The notes below the pieces were generated by a model, which had not been told where the DNA came from, ran no database searches, and saw only the letters and a list, made by a program, of their open reading frames with translations. From Mycobacterium celatum (lineage in GTDB: Bacteria; Actinomycetota; Actinomycetes; Mycobacteriales; Mycobacteriaceae): DNA of 64,000 bases. The position numbers and the translations under genes are program-made. The stretch is taken from NCBI RefSeq assembly GCF_002101595.1, contig NZ_LQOM01000031.1, forward strand, positions 182,120 to 246,119, read 5' to 3'. This document shows, in pieces, positions 16,606-25,065 of this stretch (positions within the stretch are counted from its first letter, which is position 1; each line of letters opens with the position of its first letter).

Positions 16606-17040
16606 TTAGTTGAGGCGGACCGGGCCGGGCCCTCGTTCGGCGAGCATGTCGCCGGGGTTGGCCAGCTGGCAGCTGCGCAGGCTCAGGCAGCCGCAGCCGA
16701 TGCAGTCGGCGAGGTTGTCGCGCAGCCGCTGCAGGTGGACGATCCGGTCGTCGAGGTCGGCGCGCCAGCCCGCCGACAGCCGCGCCCAGTCCTTGCTGGT
16801 CGGCACCCGGTCGGTGGGCAGCGTGGCCAGCGCCTCACGCACCCGCGCCAGCGGGATGCCTAGCCGCTGCGACATCCGGATGAAGGCGACCCGGCGCAGC
16901 GTGTCGCGGCTGTAGCGGCGCTGGTTGCCCGACGTCCGTCGGCTGGTGATCAGACCCTGCCGTTCGTAGAAGTGCAGCGCCGAAACCGCCACGCCGGCCC
17001 GTGCCGCCAGCTCGCCGGGAAGGAGCTCGTGGGTGTCCAT
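16606..17040 (-). CDS. soxR: redox-sensing transcriptional activator SoxR
   Basis: 144 residues. MerR-type winged helix (residues 8-75, with VSALHFYERQGLI and GNQRRYSRDTLRR), dimerisation helix, and a C-terminal iron-sulphur site with Cys113, 116, 118 and 124 in the exact CX2CXCX5C spacing of SoxR. Oxidation of the [2Fe-2S] cluster by redox-cycling compounds switches on targets. A SoxR-like box overlaps its own promoter. Upstream of alkB on the same strand, which suggests a shared transcript. I do not recall it at this place in M. tuberculosis. Confidence 0.93.
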   Translation of the reverse strand: MDTHELLPGELAARAGVAVSALHFYERQGLITSRRTSGNQRRYSRDTLRRVAFIRMSQRLGIPLARVREALATLPTDRVPTSKDWARLSAGWRADLDDRIVHLQRLRDNLADCIGCGCLSLRSCQLANPGDMLAERGPGPVRLN

Positions 17041-17043
17041 ATA

Positions 17044-17061
17044 CCTAAACCATACTTGAGG
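17044..17061. promoter_or_regulatory. SoxR box between soxR and arcA
   Basis: The 18-bp CCTAAACCATACTTGAGG resembles the enterobacterial SoxR box: the right half ACTTGAGG is exact and the left half keeps CCT and AA. It overlaps the soxR -10 hexamer TATGGT (17049-17054, minus strand) and lies 17 bp before the arcA start. Confidence 0.6.
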
Positions 17062-17078
17062 TGGCGATTGGAGTTACG

Positions 17079-18287
17079 GTGCTAAATGTGAGTCTTGGCA
17101 CCAATTCCGAGGTGGGCACGCTGCGGGTGGCCATCCTGCACCGGCCGGGCGCCGAACTGGGCCGGCTCACCCCCGGCAACACCGACAAGCTGCTGTTCGA
17201 CGGGCTGCCCTGGGTGGCGCGCGCGCAGGACGAGCACGACGCGTTCGCCGAGCTGTTGCGCTCCCGCGGCGTGGAGGTATTGCTGCTGTCGGACCTGCTG
17301 ACCGAAGCTCTGGAAAGCGGTGCGGCCCGGATGCAGGGCATTGCCGCCGCGGTGGATGACCGTCGGCTGGGATTGCCGCTGGCCCAAGAGGTTTCGGCCT
17401 ACCTGCGTGGCTTGGCCCCGGCGGTGTTGGCCCATGTCCTGATGGCCGGTATGACGTTCGCCGAGCTGCCGCTGGACACGCGGACCGATGTGTCACTGGT
17501 GCGCCTGATGCATCACGCCGCCGACTACGTCATCGAGCCATTGCCGAACCTGGTGTTCACCCGCGACTCGTCGATCTGGATCGGGCCGCGGGTGATCATC
17601 CCGACGCTGGCGTTGCCGGCGCGGGCAAGGGAAGCGTCGTTGACCGACCTGATCTACGCCCACCATCCGCGGTTCACCGGTGTGCGGCGAGCCTACGAGT
17701 CGCACACCGCGCCCGTCGAGGGCGGCGATGTGCTGCTGCTGGCGCCCGGCGTCGTCGCCGTCGGGGTGGGGGAGCGGACCACGCCGGCCGGCGCGGAAGC
17801 GTTGGCGCGCAGCCTGTTCGACGACGACCTGGCCGAAACCGTGCTCGCGGTACCGATCGAGCAGAAGCGCGCCCAGATGCACTTAGACACCGTGTGCACG
17901 ATGGTCGACACGGACGCAGTGGTGATGTACGCCAACGTCGTCGACACGCTGTCCGCGTTCACCATTGCCCGCACCCCCGACGGCGTGAAGATCTCCGATG
18001 CGGTTCCGTTCGTCGAGGCCGCCGCCGCGGCCATCGGCGTCGACAAGTTACGCGTCATCGACACGGGCCTGGATCCTGTTGTCGCCGAACGCGAACAGTG
18101 GGACGACGGCAACAACACGCTGGCGCTGGCGCCCGGCGTCGTCGTCGCCTACGAGCGCAATGTGCGGACCAATTACCGCCTTGAGGAGGCGGGGATTGAG
18201 GTGCTCACCATCGCGGCCTCCGAGCTGGGCACCGGCCGCGGCGGCCCGCGCTGCATGTCGTGTCCCGCCGCCCGCGACCCGCTCTAG
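17079..18287 (+). CDS. arcA: arginine deiminase
   Basis: 402 residues, the length I recall for M. tuberculosis ArcA. Hydrolyses arginine to citrulline and ammonia. Conserved blocks include [11 protein letters not shown] (Asp of the active site), the [11 protein letters not shown] loop, the [13 protein letters not shown] block holding a catalytic His, and [11 protein letters not shown] at the end with the nucleophilic Cys. GTG at 17079 is chosen because GGAG lies 5 bp upstream. No arcB or arcC is adjacent, so it is not part of a full deiminase operon. Confidence 0.93.
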   Translation: MLNVSLGTNSEVGTLRVAILHRPGAELGRLTPGNTDKLLFDGLPWVARAQDEHDAFAELLRSRGVEVLLLSDLLTEALESGAARMQGIAAAVDDRRLGLPLAQEVSAYLRGLAPAVLAHVLMAGMTFAELPLDTRTDVSLVRLMHHAADYVIEPLPNLVFTRDSSIWIGPRVIIPTLALPARAREASLTDLIYAHHPRFTGVRRAYESHTAPVEGGDVLLLAPGVVAVGVGERTTPAGAEALARSLFDDDLAETVLAVPIEQKRAQMHLDTVCTMVDTDAVVMYANVVDTLSAFTIARTPDGVKISDAVPFVEAAAAAIGVDKLRVIDTGLDPVVAEREQWDDGNNTLALAPGVVVAYERNVRTNYRLEEAGIEVLTIAASELGTGRGGPRCMSCPAARDPL

Positions 18288-18296
18288 CGTCTGCGT

Positions 18297-18357
18297 CGCG
18301 AAACAGAAGCCAGGGCTGTGACTTACGCCGCTTCACGACCCAGGCTTCTGTTTCGCG
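18297..18357. repeat. palindromic element at the 3' end of the DUF559 gene
   Basis: A 15-bp perfect stem, CGCGAAACAGAAGCC with its complement at 18343-18357, extends with few mismatches to about 24 bp. The right arm encodes the last residues of the DUF559 protein. It shares CGAAACAGAAGC and AGGGCTGTG with the element at 19241-19294 on the other side of that gene. Confidence 0.75.
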
Positions 18358-19201
18358 ATGGCGGTGCCCAGCCTCGTCGGGCGAGCGCGCTGCGTGCCCG
18401 CTCTATGACGTAGTTAGGCCGATCCTCTTTGATCACCTTGATGACACGCCAACCAAGACTGTCGATCATCTCCGCTCGTCGGATGTCTTTCACGTATTGC
18501 TCTCGGTCGGTGCGATGTTGTTCGCCGTCGTATTCGAGCGCTACCTTCGGCTCTTTCCAACCCATATCCAGGTATGCGACGAGGTTGCCATCGGTGACGC
18601 GGATCTGAGTGGCAGGCCGAGGAAACCCCGCACCGATGAGGACGAGCCGCAACCAGGATTCTTTGGGCGATTCAGCGCCGGCGTCCATCAGCGACAAGGC
18701 CGTTCGTGCACGCTTGTTGCCCCGCGCACCGGAATAGCGATCCACCAGTTTCAGAACGTCCTGCTCAATGAGGCCTGTCGCGCGAGCCAGCGCGTCGAGA
18801 TGAGCGACGGCCCCAGCACGGCGGAGATGCCGAGCAAGGTCGAATCCCGTCCTAGCGGGGGTGGCGACCTTCAAACCACGAATGGCGGCGACCTCGTCAG
18901 CTTCGAACCGCTCGTCGCGGACGATGGTCCCGGGAGGGTAGTGACTGTTCTGCCAAAGCAACTCGATGGGGGCGTCCTCGTTGACCCATTTCGCCCCGTG
19001 TAGGGCGGCCGCTGCGCGTCCCGTGATGACCGCGCGCCGACCCGACCATAACCACGCGCCGACGGTCATGAGCTCCAACGATCGACACGTTGAGTTCGGG
19101 ATGTAGATATCAGGAAAGATTGGCTGGTAGTTCCAACGCAGTTGGCCCCGGGTGAGCAAGCCGCTGGCCATCGACTCGCTGCCGATGATGGGCGCATTCA
19201 T
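18323..19201 (-). CDS. DUF559 (Vsr/endonuclease-fold) protein
   Basis: 292 residues. The N-terminal part resembles the AbiEi-like winged region of mycobacterial DUF559 proteins (MASGLLTRGQLRWNYQPIFPDIY, VITGRAAAALHGAKW); the C-terminal part has the nuclease-fold core around YLDMGWKEPKVALEYDGEQH and RVIKVIKEDRP. Such proteins are scattered in mycobacteria and their role is unknown; some relate to restriction or DNA repair nucleases. ATG at 19201 is chosen for the GAGGA about 10 bp upstream. Flanked on both sides by related palindromes; composition looks less GC-rich than neighbours. Confidence 0.72.
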   Translation of the reverse strand: MNAPIIGSESMASGLLTRGQLRWNYQPIFPDIYIPNSTCRSLELMTVGAWLWSGRRAVITGRAAAALHGAKWVNEDAPIELLWQNSHYPPGTIVRDERFEADEVAAIRGLKVATPARTGFDLARHLRRAGAVAHLDALARATGLIEQDVLKLVDRYSGARGNKRARTALSLMDAGAESPKESWLRLVLIGAGFPRPATQIRVTDGNLVAYLDMGWKEPKVALEYDGEQHRTDREQYVKDIRRAEMIDSLGWRVIKVIKEDRPNYVIERARSALARRGWAPPSRNRSLGREAA

Positions 19202-19240
19202 GCTCGTGATCCTCGGTGCCTGCGCCGACAACTCGCCGTC

Positions 19241-19294
19241 AAACAGAAGCTAGGGCTGTGGATAGACGTTAAACCACAGCCCTAGCTTCTGTTT
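19241..19294. repeat. perfect 21-bp inverted repeat between pmt and the DUF559 gene
   Basis: The arms 19241-19261 and 19274-19294 are exact complements around a 12-base loop; each contains AAACAGAAGC or its complement. It lies 14 bp beyond the pmt stop and 40 bp before the DUF559 start, so it could terminate pmt. Related to the element at 18297-18357. Confidence 0.8.
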
Positions 19295-19307
19295 CGCGCC
19301 AAAAGGA

Positions 19308-20852
19308 TCAACGCCAACTGGGTAGCCAGATCTCCGTGTTCCAGGTGGACTGGGATATCGGTTGACCGGTGAGGATCGGGAAGAGCCACGCGAAGTTGGT
19401 CAGCACCAAAGCGACGTAGCAGGAGACGACGATCAGCCCGAGCGTGCGCCGTTCCGGGCCTTGCCGGGGTTGGTAGAGGATATCCCCGGCAATCAGCGCG
19501 ATCGCCATCACCAGGAACGGCGCCATCGTCGCCGCATAGAAGAAGTACATCTGCCGGTCGATGTCGGCGAACCACGGCAGCCACCCCGCGCAGTAGCCGA
19601 CCAGCACCGCGGCGTAACGCCAATCCCGTCGCACCAACGCCCGCCATGCGGCGTACACCAATACCGGCACCGACAACCACCACAGCGCCGGAGTGCCGAC
19701 CAGCATCACCGCCTTGACGCACGACTGCGCGCCGCAGCCCGGCACGTTCTGCTGGTCGATGGCGTAGAGCACCGGCCGCAGCGACATCGGCCAGGCCCAC
19801 GGCTTGGACTCCCACGGATGGTAGTTGCCCGCGGAATTCGTTAGCCCGGAATGGAATTGGTAGGCCTTGTAGGTGTAATGCCACAGCGAGCGGATGGCGT
19901 CGGGCATCGGGAAGCTCGCCTGTTCGCCGATCGACTGGCCGACCTCGTGACGGTTGATCGCCGTCTCGGAGGCGAACCACGGCGCATACGACGCCAGATA
20001 CACCGCGAACGGAATGACCAGCAGCGCATACACAGTCGGGCCCACGTCGCGTCGCACCACACCCAGCCACGGCCGGGGCACCCGATAGGCCCGGCGGGCA
20101 GCCACGTCGAACGCCAGCGACATCAACCCGAAGAACAGCACGAAGTACAGCCCCGACCACTTTGTGGCGCAAGCCAATCCGAGCAGCACTCCGGCGCCGA
20201 ACCGCCACCACCGCACCCCCAGCCGTGGCCCCCATGGGGTCTCCGCGATGCGGCCCTCGGCCAGCGCGATGTGCATCCGCTCCCGAACCTGATCGCGGTC
20301 GACGATCAGCGCCCCGAACGCCGCGACCACGAAGAACGCCAGAAAGCCGTCCAGCAGCGCAGTGCGCGACGCGACGAAGCTGACGCCGTCGGCGATCAAC
20401 AGCAGCCCGGCGATGCCTCCGACCAGTGTCGAGCGGCTGATCCGCCGCACGATCCGCACCACCAACGCCACCATGACCACGCCGAGCAGTGCGCCGCTGA
20501 ACCGCCAGCCCACCCCGTTGTAGCCGAAGATGGCCTCGCCCAGCGCGATCAGCTGCTTGCCGACCGGGGGATGAACGACCAACCCGAAGCCCGGGTTGTC
20601 CTCCACGCCGTGGTTGTGCAGCATCTGCCAGGCCTGCGGCGCGTAATGCTTCTCATCGAAGATCGGCGTGCCGGCGTCGGTCGGTGAGCCCAGGTTCACG
20701 AACCGCGTCACAGCCGCCAGCGCGGCGACCACCCCAGTGACCGCCCAGCCGCCCCGGCGGTCGACGGGCCCGAAATCCGCGACCGGCATCAGCGGCCCAG
20801 GGCTGATGACCGGTACCGCCCTTTCGGCGACGTCGACAGGAGCAGCGGTCAT
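19308..20852 (-). CDS. pmt: polyprenol-phosphate-mannose-protein mannosyltransferase
   Basis: 514 residues, about ten membrane helices. The GT39 acceptor/catalytic motif is FDEKHYAPQAW near residue 65; other family parts are VHPPVGKQLIALG and YHPWESKPWAWP. It O-mannosylates secreted proteins from polyprenyl-phosphomannose at the outer face of the membrane, coupled to Sec export. Corresponds to Rv1002c. A minus-strand TACGAT lies 8 bp before the ATG. Divergent from rsmI, 25 bp apart. Confidence 0.94.
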   Translation of the reverse strand: MTAAPVDVAERAVPVISPGPLMPVADFGPVDRRGGWAVTGVVAALAAVTRFVNLGSPTDAGTPIFDEKHYAPQAWQMLHNHGVEDNPGFGLVVHPPVGKQLIALGEAIFGYNGVGWRFSGALLGVVMVALVVRIVRRISRSTLVGGIAGLLLIADGVSFVASRTALLDGFLAFFVVAAFGALIVDRDQVRERMHIALAEGRIAETPWGPRLGVRWWRFGAGVLLGLACATKWSGLYFVLFFGLMSLAFDVAARRAYRVPRPWLGVVRRDVGPTVYALLVIPFAVYLASYAPWFASETAINRHEVGQSIGEQASFPMPDAIRSLWHYTYKAYQFHSGLTNSAGNYHPWESKPWAWPMSLRPVLYAIDQQNVPGCGAQSCVKAVMLVGTPALWWLSVPVLVYAAWRALVRRDWRYAAVLVGYCAGWLPWFADIDRQMYFFYAATMAPFLVMAIALIAGDILYQPRQGPERRTLGLIVVSCYVALVLTNFAWLFPILTGQPISQSTWNTEIWLPSWR

Positions 20853-20864
20853 CACCGTCGATCG

Positions 20865-20870
20865 TAGGCT
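20865..20870 (+). promoter_or_regulatory. -10 hexamer of rsmI (leaderless)
   Basis: TAGGCT ends 7 bp before the rsmI ATG at 20878. Confidence 0.45.
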
Positions 20871-20877
20871 GTGGCCC

Positions 20878-21708
20878 ATGACCGCTGGTCGACTGCTGCT
20901 GGGCGCCACGCCGCTGGGCCAGCCGTCGGACGCGTCGTCGCGGCTGGTCGCCGCCCTGGCCACCGCCGACGTGGTCGCCGCCGAGGACACCCGCCGGGTG
21001 CGGACGCTGGCCACAGCGCTCGACGTCCGCATCGCCGGCAAGGTGATCAGCATGTTCGACGCGAACGAGGCGGCGCGGGTGCCTGTCCTGCTCGACGAGA
21101 TCGCGCGCGGAGCGACGGTGCTGGTCGTCACCGACGCCGGGATGCCGCTGATCAGCGATCCGGGGCATCGGCTCGTGGTGGCGTGCCTGGACGCCGGCCT
21201 TCCGGTGCACTGCCTGCCCGGCCCGTCGGCGGTGACCGCCGCGCTCGCGGTGTCGGGGTTGCCGTCGGACAAGTTCTGCTTCGAGGGGTTCGCGCCGCGT
21301 AAGCAGTCGGCGCGGCGGACCTGGCTGGCGGCCCTCGCGAACGAGCAGCGCACTTGCGTGTTCTTCGAATCCCCGCGCCGCCTGCCGGCGTGCCTGCGTG
21401 ACGCCGTCGAGCAGCTCGGCGGTGCCCGGCGGGCGGCGGTGTGCCGGGAACTGACCAAGGTGCACGAGGAAGTGGTCCGTGGCACGCTGGAGGAGTTGGC
21501 GAGTTGGGCCGCCGGCGGCGTGCTGGGCGAGATCACGGTCGTGCTGGCGGGCGCCACGCCGAGCGCCGACTTGCCGTCGCTGGTCGCCGAGGTGGAAGAG
21601 CTTGCGCAGCAAGGTGTTCGGGTCAAAAACGCCTGCGCGCAAGTGAGCGCGGGCACGCCCGTGTCACGGCGTGAGCTCTACGACGCGGTGTTGCGGTCGC
21701 GCGACTGA
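20878..21708 (+). CDS. rsmI: 16S rRNA (cytidine-1402-2'-O)-methyltransferase
   Basis: 276 residues of the tetrapyrrole-methylase fold: GRLLLGATPLGQPSDASSR at the N-terminus (the usual GNLYxVATPIGN region), AEDTRRVRTL, VTDAGMPLISDPGHRLV and LPGPSAVTAAL. Methylates the 2'-O of C1402 in the decoding centre. Start at 20878 is supported by a -10 box and by the family N-terminus. Its last 45 bp overlap pabB tail to tail. Confidence 0.93.
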   Translation: MTAGRLLLGATPLGQPSDASSRLVAALATADVVAAEDTRRVRTLATALDVRIAGKVISMFDANEAARVPVLLDEIARGATVLVVTDAGMPLISDPGHRLVVACLDAGLPVHCLPGPSAVTAALAVSGLPSDKFCFEGFAPRKQSARRTWLAALANEQRTCVFFESPRRLPACLRDAVEQLGGARRAAVCRELTKVHEEVVRGTLEELASWAAGGVLGEITVVLAGATPSADLPSLVAEVEELAQQGVRVKNACAQVSAGTPVSRRELYDAVLRSRD

Positions 21709-22917
21709 AGTCTGCAGGATCGGTGCGGCCTTGTGCAGGCACTCGTCCCATTCCGCGTCGACGTCGGAGTCGGCGGTGATCCCGCCGCCGGCGCCCAGTA
21801 TCGCGTTGCCCGCGGTGTCGAATTCGACCGTGCGGATGGCCACGTTGAGCTCGCACCCGGCCACCGGCGAAGCCAAACCCGCTGTGCCGCAATACACTCC
21901 GCGTCGAACCGCTTCCCACTGCGAAATAAGCTGACGGGCGCGCAGTTTCGGCGTTCCGGTGACGGAGGCCGGTGGGAAAGCGGCGTCCAGCAGCGCGGCC
22001 GTCGGCAGCTCGGCGGGCACCACCGCCGAGACCGTCGACACCAGGTGCCACACGCCGGGCGCCGGTCGTACCACCAACAACTCGGGCACGCTGACCGTCC
22101 CGGTGACCGCCACCCGGCTCAGGTCGTTGCGAACCATGTCGACGATCATGATGTTCTCGGCGACATCTTTGACCGACGCCCGTAGCGCCGACGGGCAGGC
22201 ATCCAGCGGCAGGGTTCCCTTGATCGGGCTGGACGTCACGACATCGCCACGGCGGCGCAAGAACAGCTCGGGCGACAGCGACGCCACCGCCCCCCAGGAG
22301 CCGGCCAGATAGGCCGCCCGGGCCGGCGCGGTGCCGGCGATGCTGTCGGCGAAGAAATCCAGCGGCCCCCCGGCGACAGTGCCGGTGAATTGCGTACAGA
22401 CACAAGCCTGATACACCTCGCCGGCGGCGATCGCCTCCAGGCAGGCCAGCACCCCGGCGCGGTGGGCCGCGCGGTCGGCGTCGTCCCACTCGATGCGGGC
22501 GGCCCGCTCGGACGCCGGCGTCGCCAGCGCGTCGACGAGCCACCCCGGCATCGGCGCGCCCGACAGGCTCTCGTACCACCACTGGCGGTCGCGGTCGCAG
22601 CGCAACACGCAGTCGGTCCATCCGCCGGCGGCCTCGGGGATCCGGGGCGCACGCCCGTCGGCGCCGGGATCCGGGTAGGACACGTAGCCGATCCAGCCGC
22701 CGCCCACCGCGGCGGTGTCCGAGCCGGGGCGCACCGCGAACGCGTCGGCGGGGTGGACCGGCCGCAGTGAGACGCTGGGCGCGATCACCGCCGACGCGCC
22801 GAACCAGTCGCCGGTCAACGCCGCCGGTGACGGCAGAGCGAGCCGAACAGTGGCGTCGCCGACGGCGCGCAGCACCTGCGCCGCGTCGCCCAGGTCGCCG
22901 AGCCGATCGATTCGCAC
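21664..22917 (-). CDS. pabB: aminodeoxychorismate synthase component I
   Basis: 417 residues of the anthranilate-synthase component I fold. The catalytic PIKGT motif is seen as SSPIKGTLPL; other motifs are EVYQACVCTQF, ENIMIVDMVRNDLSRV and PPASVTGTPKLRA. Converts chorismate and glutamine-derived ammonia to aminodeoxychorismate for folate. Matches Rv1005c. GTG start. The end runs 45 bp into rsmI on the other strand. Confidence 0.92.
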   Translation of the reverse strand: MRIDRLGDLGDAAQVLRAVGDATVRLALPSPAALTGDWFGASAVIAPSVSLRPVHPADAFAVRPGSDTAAVGGGWIGYVSYPDPGADGRAPRIPEAAGGWTDCVLRCDRDRQWWYESLSGAPMPGWLVDALATPASERAARIEWDDADRAAHRAGVLACLEAIAAGEVYQACVCTQFTGTVAGGPLDFFADSIAGTAPARAAYLAGSWGAVASLSPELFLRRRGDVVTSSPIKGTLPLDACPSALRASVKDVAENIMIVDMVRNDLSRVAVTGTVSVPELLVVRPAPGVWHLVSTVSAVVPAELPTAALLDAAFPPASVTGTPKLRARQLISQWEAVRRGVYCGTAGLASPVAGCELNVAIRTVEFDTAGNAILGAGGGITADSDVDAEWDECLHKAAPILQTSVARPQHRVVELTP

Positions 22918-22938
22918 CGCTCTAGCTTGACAGAACAG

Positions 22939-23841
22939 TCAGCTGCGGCGGATCTCGCGTGCGGTCGCCAGGGCCGCCAGCTTGTCGGGGTTGCGCATCG
23001 CGTAGAAGTTGGTGATCTTGCCGTCGACGATCTCGATGGTGAACACGCCTTCGAGGTGGTCGGCGCGGTAGAGCAGCACCGCCGGCGCGGCGTTGCAGAC
23101 CACCATCTCCACCCTGACGTCGGGTACCTGCATGCCCCTGCTGACCAGCCCGACCACCGCCCGGGCGACCTTCTGGGCGCCGACCACCGGCCGTCGCGCG
23201 GCGCTGGCCTTGCCGCCGCTGTCGGCCGTCCACGCCACGTCGGGGGCCAGCATCGACATCACCGTCTGCACGTCACCGCTGGACGCCGCGGCCATGAACT
23301 CGGTGGTGATCCGCGCCGTCTGCTCCGGGTCGGCGGGGGCGAAGCGGCGGCGTCGGGCCTGGACGTGTTCGCGCGCCCGGTGCGCGATCTGTCGCACCGT
23401 CGACGCGGGTTTGCCGACAGCGTCGGCGATTTCGCCGTAGTCGAAGCCGAACACCTCGCGCAGCACGAACACCGCCCGTTCGTCGGGCCCAAGCGTCTCC
23501 AGCAGCACCAGCATCGCCATCGACACCGATTCGGCCAGCACCACATCGGCCGACGGGTCGGCCTCGTCGAGCAGCAGCGGCTCGGGTAACCACGGCCCGA
23601 CGTAGTCCTCGCGCCGGCGGGCACCCGCCCTCAGCGCGTTGAGCGCCTGGCGGGTGACCAGCCGGGCCAGATAGGACTTGGTGTCGTCCACGGTCGACAG
23701 GTCGACCTCGGCCCACCGCAGATAGCTGTCCTGCAGCACGTCGTCGGCTTCTGTTGCGCTGCCGAGGATTTCGTAGGCGATCGTGAACAGCAACGGCCGC
23801 AGCAGGGTGAACCGCTCGGCATGTTCGTCGGAGGGCCTCAC
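22939..23841 (-). CDS. ECF41-family RNA polymerase sigma factor
   Basis: 300 residues. Sigma-2 (residues 5-70) and sigma-4 (about 105-160) are followed by a SnoaL-like C-terminal domain. The diagnostic ECF41 motifs are present: WLPEPL (84-89) in the linker, DSGGK (207-211) and NPDKL (284-288). In this group the C-terminal domain, not an anti-sigma factor, regulates the sigma factor. GTG start overlaps the stop of the upstream oxidoreductase (GTGA), so both are co-translated. SigJ is the related factor in M. tuberculosis; this is probably an additional one. Confidence 0.92.
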   Translation of the reverse strand: MRPSDEHAERFTLLRPLLFTIAYEILGSATEADDVLQDSYLRWAEVDLSTVDDTKSYLARLVTRQALNALRAGARRREDYVGPWLPEPLLLDEADPSADVVLAESVSMAMLVLLETLGPDERAVFVLREVFGFDYGEIADAVGKPASTVRQIAHRAREHVQARRRRFAPADPEQTARITTEFMAAASSGDVQTVMSMLAPDVAWTADSGGKASAARRPVVGAQKVARAVVGLVSRGMQVPDVRVEMVVCNAAPAVLLYRADHLEGVFTIEIVDGKITNFYAMRNPDKLAALATAREIRRS

Positions 23842-24992
23842 GGCACTGTGACCGCCTCGTGCACCGGCTGCGACGGCCGCTTGCCGCCCTTGAGCCAGCG
23901 GTACCAGCCGGGCTTGGCGGCCTCGCGACGGATACCCCACACGGTGCCCTTGCAGACCAATTCCTTGATCGATGCGGCGACCCGGCCGCCGAGGGCCACA
24001 TTGATCGGGGTGTCGTCGCGACGGGCCAGCTGCACGGTGCCGTACGAGCGGCCCAGGCTGATGCACTGACCGGTGAACGCCTGGTTGATCGCCGCGGGCG
24101 CGGTGCCCGCGATGCGGCTCAGCACCGTGTTGGCGGCCTGGGCGCCAAGCGGGATCGCGGCCTGGCAGCTCATCCGCAGCGGCTCGCCCGACGGCGCGGC
24201 GGCGTCGCCGGCCGCCACGATGCGGGCGTCGTCGACACTGGTCAGCGTTTCGTCGGTGAGCAGCCGGCCCAGCTCGTCGGTGCGTAAACCGCTGCGGGCG
24301 GCCAGATCCGGAACGCCGAAGCCCGCGGTCCACACGGTGACCGCGCTGGGCAGCACCGACCCGTCGCCGAGCACGACCGCGTCGGGCTTCACCTCTGAGA
24401 CGACGGCCGTATCGAGTACGTCGACACCGAGTCGCGACAGCCACTTCGCCACCGAACGCCGGCCGGCCCGGCTCAGCGACGGTCCCAGCACCCCGCCGCA
24501 GACCAGCGTCACGCGGCGGCCCTGCTCGGCGAACTCGGAGGCGGTTTCGATGCCGGTCAACCCGCCGCCGACGACGGTGACCGGGGCGTTCGGATGCAGC
24601 TCGTCGAGCGCGTCACGCAGCCGTTGCGCATACTCGAATTCGCCGACAGGGTAAGCGAATTCGGGGGCAGAGGTGTTGCTGCCGACGGCGTAGATCAGGT
24701 AGTCGTAGTCCAGTATCACGCCGGAGCTCAGCTCGACGGTGCGCTCAGCGGTGTTGATGTGCTCGGCCGCGCCGACGGCCAGCTGGATACCCTCGCCGAG
24801 CAGGGTGCCGTAGTCGACCGTCGCGGTGTGTGTGCCGGCGACGAGCTGATGAAGCCGGATGCGCTCGACGAACATCGGGCGCGGATTTACCAGCGTGATG
24901 TCCACGTCGGCGCGCAGCCGCAGGTGGTTGGCGGCCAGTGTTCCGGCGTATCCGCCGCCAAGGACGACGACGTGAGTGCGCGGGTTGGTCAT
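23838..24992 (-). CDS. FAD-dependent NAD(P)H oxidoreductase (NDH-2-like)
   Basis: 384 residues. Two dinucleotide-binding folds: GGGYAGTLAANHL at residue 12 for FAD and VVGGGLTGIETASEF near 143 for NAD(P)H; the FAD-binding AAGDAAAP lies near 265. It resembles type II NADH dehydrogenases and ferredoxin reductases but lacks a clear membrane anchor. Carboxymuconolactone decarboxylases or oxidoreductases are the usual partners of ECF41 sigma factors, and this gene is coupled to one. AGGAG precedes the ATG. Confidence 0.88.
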   Translation of the reverse strand: MTNPRTHVVVLGGGYAGTLAANHLRLRADVDITLVNPRPMFVERIRLHQLVAGTHTATVDYGTLLGEGIQLAVGAAEHINTAERTVELSSGVILDYDYLIYAVGSNTSAPEFAYPVGEFEYAQRLRDALDELHPNAPVTVVGGGLTGIETASEFAEQGRRVTLVCGGVLGPSLSRAGRRSVAKWLSRLGVDVLDTAVVSEVKPDAVVLGDGSVLPSAVTVWTAGFGVPDLAARSGLRTDELGRLLTDETLTSVDDARIVAAGDAAAPSGEPLRMSCQAAIPLGAQAANTVLSRIAGTAPAAINQAFTGQCISLGRSYGTVQLARRDDTPINVALGGRVAASIKELVCKGTVWGIRREAAKPGWYRWLKGGKRPSQPVHEAVTVP

Positions 24993-25024
24993 TGCTGTCT
25001 CCTCTTCTCGGGGTGTGCTCTCAA

Positions 25025-25051
25025 GACACCGCCGAGGCTCCGGGTGTGACA
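25025..25051 (-). promoter_or_regulatory. ECF41-type promoter of the oxidoreductase-sigma operon
   Basis: On the minus strand TGTCACA (25051-25045) and TGTC (25028-25025) are separated by 16 bp, very close to the reported ECF41 promoter TGTCACA-N16/17-CGTC. It lies 33 bp upstream of the oxidoreductase ATG, so the operon is probably autoregulated. Confidence 0.72.
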
Positions 25052-25065
25052 GAACGTGACCCAGA

